DNA of 64,000 nucleotides from Torreya grandis (lineage: Eukaryota; Streptophyta; Pinopsida; Cupressales; Taxaceae): the NCBI GenBank assembly GCA_037957365.1, contig JARHVA010001739.1, positions 1,426,001 through 1,490,000 of the forward strand. Reading direction: 5' to 3'. Positions 58,331 to 64,000 of the stretch are shown here, piece by piece. Position 1 is the stretch's first letter; each line of letters opens with the position of its first letter. Made by a program: the position numbers and the translations under genes. Below the pieces are notes generated by a model. It was given only the letters and a program-made list of their open reading frames with translations, did no database searches and was not told the origin of the DNA.

Positions 58331-61300
58331 TTAAAGAATGATTTATAAGCTTCTAGATGAGTTAAAAATAATGGATTTAGGTTATTTTCAAGTCTTTCAA
58401 AGTGTATTAGCTGAGAGGAATAGATTGAGGGTCAATAGAATTTTAAAGATGCATGATTTTTTTAGAGTTACAGGTTGAAGAGGTCATCATCTGCCATTAA
58501 AGGGTGTTGAATCAAGAAAGCCAAAGTAAGATAAAAAAAGTAGCCACGTATTATTTTGTGAAGATTGGATGGTTTCGCCTCAACCTTTAGGATCCATAAG
58601 GGTGATACAATCAAATAAAAAGGCTTAATAAAGTGAACCATTGCCTATGATTCCAGAGGAATAAGAGTTGAGTATGGGTAGAGAGACTATACTGATCAAA
58701 GAGGAGGCACCTGAAGAACTTGGAGTGCATGTGAGAGACATAAAAATACAAATAACATTCCATACAAATAAAAAATATGTTATACCCACTCCACCCCCAT
58801 TAATGATTGAAGAGATGTAGTACCCAAAGGTGGTACTACATGCAAAAAAATAGATGTCTAATGTGCTAACTTGAAATGTCTTTGATTATAATCACCTTTA
58901 GCCTGGAAATGAAGTAGAGGTGCAATATGACTACAAGGTAGAGTTCCAAAACAATAGGAGAGATTTGGTGTATGATATTAATCTTTTTAATGATTTGAAT
59001 GATGTTGGCCTCTTCCAACTTTTTAATCTTCCTTACTTTGGAAATCCAGTCAAAGTAGTGAAGTTTTTGATCTCATGGGTGTAGGAGGATTATATTTATT
59101 TTTATAGGCATCAGATACAAATTAATGTAGAATAAATAAGTAAAGTCATAGGGTGGCATTGCTCAAGCATAGATCTTGTCTATGATTTGAAAGACCAAGA
59201 TGAGATAGTTAATACTTCTATGGCATTTGAATACTGAAATAAGACCATACCATGCACATTATGAGTCTTAAATAACCTTCCATTAAAGTGGTTTCACATA
59301 TCATAATGACCAATATTGGAGGTAGATATAGGTGGAAAGAGGTGGATATGACCCAACTTTATGTTTCTCAATAAGTCATTGAGGGACTCAAGTATAACTA
59401 GGCATAGTACTTTACTACCAAAATCATAGAAGATGCAAAACAAGCCCACCATCTACCTAACCATATGTTTTCATGTGGTTCATTCCTATTTTCATTATGT
59501 TCGATGAGATTGGTATACCTGAATATACCTTTAGAGAGCTTAAATGGGAATACCTACATGAGAATAATTCCCCTACAAAGTAGTACAAGGCATTCACATG
59601 CCTTGGACCAATCACCCCATCCTACAAAGTTAGAATGAAGGGATGGTAAAATAGGATGAAAGAAGCCTTTGGGAATGAATGGTGAATTACAAAGGACTTA
59701 CCTACATAGGTTGGAGACTAGGATAAGTTTTTTGTTAATAAACATTTCTTCCTTATGGGCATCTTAATGGCTCCCTTTGAAGAGTTTTCTATATGGCTCA
59801 AGATACCATATGCTTTCATGGAATGATAATTTGTGAATGTTATTAACTAGATATAGTATGCATATCTAATAATATTTATATAGAACATATTAACTTGGAG
59901 ACTCACACCCTCTACCAACTATCTTTGGAAGAAAACATATAGGGAAAATATGGATTTAGATAGAGTCAACATTAAATTTTAGTAAACTTTGGTGGGTAAT
60001 TCAATTTATTATTTATTCTACATGTTAAAACCCAAGAAGAAATCCTCAAGGAGAGTAGAGAGTAAAAGAGAAAGAATCCCTCCAAAATTGGTGCAAGAAA
60101 AGAAGTAAAATCACCCATGGCATGCTGCTAGTATAAGCACTCAGCCAAAACCTTCAAAAAGGCAAAGGACTGACCAAGTACCATCAAAGAAGGATCTACC
60201 AGTTAGTCAACATAAAGTCCCATATCCATCCACACAGACTATTCCCTTAGAATAAGAGATGTTGGAACTTAAGGATGGTGATTTGGAAGAGTCGGTATAG
60301 CTTTTGAAAGGGACCCCATAAAGAGTTGTTATAAAAAATAGAAAGTCACTCCTGAATTTGAGAAGACACCTTCATTAGTGTAGTGTGAAGAGACCACCCT
60401 CAAGGAGGCAAAGATGGAAGTTGATTATATACTTGGTGAATAGAGGGATAGTTATGAAATGGTTTTGGGAGTGAGTGGGCTTGACATCAGGTTTACTAAC
60501 CAAGGTGAATACATGGATGTTGAGATAATTGAGAGAGATCCGTTGAAGGGGAAGGAACCAATTGATGAATATGTTATGAGAATATAAATGATCGATGCAA
60601 CCATGACCCTCTACACCCAATATCAAAAGGGAGTGCCTAATAAGATTTATATATTTATTCTCATTTTACATGAGAGGATGCATATGATTAGACTTGGTAG
60701 GAGATGTCATTCTTACTTAATATGTGTAACGAAGAATGACAATTTGAGATGCCATCTAATAGCCTCGTACTAGATCTAGAAGTGGTAATGCTTCATGATA
60801 CCCTTTGGGTAGATCCACGATAGATGACCCCTATATAGGCTAGCATGGCACTCTTAAAATTAACACTTGAGGTCGTATGTCAAAATTCCTTCATAGATTC
60901 TGATGCATGGTGGGCCTAGAATAAACATACTGAGATGGTGGCGATGTAAAAATATTGAACATCTATAAGGAAATTTTTATCCAAGAACCAATGCTCACAT
61001 ATGGAGTACCCCTATCTGGTGAGGTAATAGATAAGTTGGAGACCTTGGTGGAGCTGCTTTGAAATTATGTAAAGAATAGACTGACCCTTGAGATTAGCAA
61101 GCTTGGACAATAGAGAAATTTGTGAGAGCTATGGAGGTGTACAAGAGAGTCTTGCATAGATTTGGTGATATTATTCCCATTTTTGATGGGTTTTTTGAAA
61201 AGTTAGTGTGGCCTATCAATATTTTGGAAGCTTAGCTTCAGGTAGAAGAACATCATCAATAATAATTGGCTAATAAATTCTTATTAATAAAATATGGATA

Positions 61301-61680
61301 AAATCATGCCAAATTATTTAAAGATGTGGATGCCATGGAAAAAATAATAAGTGTTCATAGATCATAAATAAATTTGAACTTTATGGCACTTCGAGGATAG
61401 GTTATTGTTGAGGTCACTATGCTTGAGGGCATTCATAAGGATGCTTCCACATCCCTTGAACATTTGATAAATAAATCAAGTGAGTGTCTTGACAAACTTG
61501 AGGATACCAAGAAGATAAAAGTGGTAATTGAAGAAATAATGACCAAGATGCTGAACACCTTATCACATTAGGAAGGTGTCAAGAAGTAGATCAAGCAGAT
61601 TGACCTAGACTTTTTAGCAGAGCCTGATACGACTACTTAGTCTAGGATGGACTAATGGCATAGTATAAGGTTAATGTTGG
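58330..61680 (+). pseudogene. Unrecognised long coding relic (ORF X)
   Basis: No long frame is open, but plus-strand translation over 3.3 kb keeps protein-like composition, with stops mostly at Gln or Trp-like places. Stretches: LFNLPYFGNPVKVVKFLISW then EDYIYFYRHQIQINVE (about 59015-59130); VLNNLPLKWFHIS; FFVNKHFFLMGILMAPFEEF (about 59730-59790); a basic tract KPKKKSSRRVESKRERIPPK and PSKRQRTDQVPSKKD (about 60030-60200) that looks like a nuclear signal; TLYTQYQKGVPNKIYI; and a final helical, charged part (61330-61600). The first part vaguely recalls the putative plant transposon protein domains of giant plant LTR elements. I cannot name the protein. It follows the H integrase on the same strand. 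Confidence 0.45.
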
Positions 61681-62690
61681 ACCCCATTTTGGCTAAGTTT
61701 TTTTTGGAATGAATAGTGTAGAAGAGGCACAACATAAGAGAGGCATGATGCATAAGACCACAATGTAGAAGGATATAGAATAGGAGGACCAAGTCAGAAT
61801 AAGTGTGCATAATAAATAGATAACCTGAGAATGAAGTTCTCAAAACTTAGTGAAATACTAGGGGAGCACATGGGAAGCAGAAGATAGTTATAAAGAGATT
61901 CATAAGGATGAAAGAGACTAAGTCATGCATGAATATAACACTAGCTCATAGAAAGATAGGCATTTGGTGATGAGTATCCAAAATCAAAGAGATAATATAG
62001 TGGCACAAAGTCTTAGGTCATTAATAAATCAATGTAATTGGCTACCATGACTCAAGTGTGTTGATGATCATTGACGAGTCACTAGGAGTGTAATTATGTT
62101 TTTAACTACTTGGTCAGGGAAAACCAAGTATAAATACCCTTGGATAGAACTTTTTAAGGTTCTTTTTGTTATTATTAATGAGGTTGAGGTTATTATTGTT
62201 GTATTATACTCATAGTGTTGACAAATTTATCCGAGTGAATTGATTTATATAATGGAGATATGTAATATTTGGAATCACTTATCAATATGATGAATGGAAC
62301 TTGTGTAATCTTAACATTTTTATTTTGATGAATATGGAGATAATGATGTTAATGATCTTATATGATGTTATTTAGTTGGCCAATTTAGGATCATAGTGAC
62401 CATTTATGTTTTTTTTTTCTTTTTAATCATTGATTAATAAATATGTTAATATGGATTATAGAATAAGCATAGTAATGTGCATGTATTTTATCACCCTTGT
62501 CTATTAGTACACCCTCATGTGATAAAACTAATGAGAACTAGTCCCTCATTATGTGCTTTAGGTGAACATGTGAGAACCCATTCTTACGTGAAATGCTAGT
62601 GCACTAGCATGTTGGGTTTTTAGTCACTTAGGTGTGTGCTTAAGGAAAGTTATGCTTAAGTAAAGAAAACAATCCCAATAGATGTGGCCA
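61681..62690 (+). other. Possible LTR-like region with TATA
   Basis: Non-coding. It contains AAGTATAAATACCCTTGG (TATA at about 62129-62136) after a region of short direct words, which fits a retroelement promoter on the plus strand. No partner repeat is found in the window, and the border with the minus-strand relic at 62690 is unclear. Confidence 0.35.
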
Positions 62691-64000
62691 TATTTTTTAT
62701 TAGCATTGACCAATAAAGGAAGTTCAAATGTTGGTAGATCTTTTGTTTGTACTAGCTCTTTTGGTAATGGTTCTTGATATTTATGTGCATCTATATACAC
62801 TTCAATATGTTATGCCTTATTTATATTTGGAAACAAAGGATTCATTATTATTAACTCACCTATTTAATATGTGTGAATATGCTCAAGAGAGATGCATTAT
62901 TGAGGTGATACCACTATGGGAATGCCCTCAGTTTTGAAATGTATCATTTTATAAAATTTGAAGGACTTGTCATCAATGGGCATACATAATAAGGTCTCAT
63001 CATGTATGAATTTTATAAATCAGTTAAGGGTCAATGGAAAAACTTCTATTGCATGTATCAAAAATCTACCCAAAAGTAAATTATAATGTAATGAATGAGA
63101 CATGACCTGAAATTAGTGGAAACAATTTTATTTCCTAATGTTACATCTAATGTGATTTGACCAATCAAAGGGCTATGTGAATTATTAAACCCTTTTATGT
63201 GAATAACTATTTTTTGAATAAGATTAGTGCCTATACCCATGGTAGTTAGAAATTTTATCGTACAAATGTTTAAGCTCAATCCATTATCAATTCGTACCCT
63301 TTTGGTCCCTTTATTTTACATGGTTACTTGTAAGAAATAAATATGTTGGATCAAAGGCAATAAGTTTAACATTGTTCTTGATATCTTTCATGATATCTAT
63401 AAAATAAACATGCTCAATATTAGTTCAAACTTGTGTGTCACACAATGCTTTATATAAGATATCATTATAAATAGTAGATTACTTTATGACCTTAAAGATT
63501 GAAATCTTAGCATGTGTATTGTTCAATTGGTCAATAATGTCATATCCCTTAGATTTTATTAGAAGCTTAGGTTTAGGTGGCACTTGTTTTAAATTAGCAG
63601 GTATCAGAGTGGGTTGAGAAATTTTACCTCTTCAAGTAGTAACAACATGGACCATGGGATCCAATATAAGCTATGGGAAAATAATGGGTGTAGGATGGTA
63701 GTTGTCATTTGAATAAGACCTAGGTAGGACAAATGGATGAGAGTATACACATTTTGGCATCTATATATTGACTTTATAACATTATAAAATGAAATTTGAA
63801 GAGAGATTATGTGTTATTTTCACTTTAAAACCCTCTCATGATTGGCATGGATTTTCTTAATAGATCTGACAAGGCAACTAATGTAGAAAACCATAATAAA
63901 TATTGCATAAGGGAATCCAAATGGGTAATAGTTTCATCCATGTTTCACATATTTTATGACAATTAGGGATCACCAATAGAAAAATTAGTAAACCCTATGT
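62690..64000 (-). pseudogene. I: Ty3/gypsy protease relic running off the right edge
   Basis: The minus strand reads GYDIIDQLNNTHAKISIFKV (about 63480-63550), then a spacer with YFIDIMKDIKNN, RIDNGLSLNICTIKFL (the IDGGSGLN active-site start, about 63240-63290), then an open stretch of 73 codons (63058-63279) with IGTNLIQKIVIHIKGFNNSH and IGQITLDVTLGNKIVS. Below 63040 it continues as a spacer (FIHDETLLCMPIDDKSFKFY) towards RT, which is not seen. Gag would be beyond the window. Family: plant Ty3/gypsy, non-chromoviral type. Confidence 0.72.

Overview
This window looks like repeat-dominated nuclear DNA from a seed plant with a very large genome, most likely a gymnosperm. That call is an inference from AT-rich sequence, very long old LTR retrotransposons nested in each other, tRNA-Asp, tRNA-Arg and initiator-tRNA primer sites, and heavy C-to-T decay. 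I see no host gene, rRNA, functional tRNA or CRISPR array. Every coding stretch I can name is retrotransposon-derived and broken.

Layout, with element names used only in this report. E0 is an old Ty3/gypsy element on the minus strand: integrase start, RNase H and reverse transcriptase at 1-1720, protease at 14930-15290, gag at 15600-17170, primer site at 17261-17278, then LTR sequence from 17283. Element A (2117-14801, plus strand, Ty3/gypsy Tat-like, LTRs of about 3.25 kb) is inserted into the E0 pol region and flanked by AACTC duplications. Element B (18694-43852, plus strand, Tat-like) appears to be inserted into the E0 LTR. B carries gag, protease, RT, RNase H, a second RNase H and integrase, plus an antisense plant-mobile-domain reading frame between pol and its 3' LTR. 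Element C (32150-40133, minus strand) is inserted inside that antisense frame. It is non-autonomous and codes for a relic with a G-patch and a zinc knuckle. Element D (36514-38993, minus strand, very short interior) is inserted in an LTR of C and flanked by ATTTC. The chain is therefore E0 > B > C > D, with A as a separate insertion in E0.

Right of B, 43858-47156 is unassigned AT-rich DNA. Element F (47157 to about 54743, minus strand) is a non-autonomous element coding only for a gag-like coiled coil and zinc knuckles. A truncated plus-strand Ty3/gypsy integrase (H, 56575-57725) is followed by a purine tract and a TATA-like site, then by a long unrecognised plus-strand coding relic (58330-61680) and LTR-like sequence. 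The right edge (62690-64000) holds a minus-strand Ty3/gypsy protease relic (I) that runs off the window.

The most interesting items are: a second RNase H placed before RT in A; a palindrome in A's LTRs whose two arms differ between LTRs in a paired way; the antisense plant-mobile-domain frame in B; the G-patch and zinc-knuckle protein in C; and the unknown coding relic after H. Domain calls come from reading translations by eye. No alignment or database search was run.
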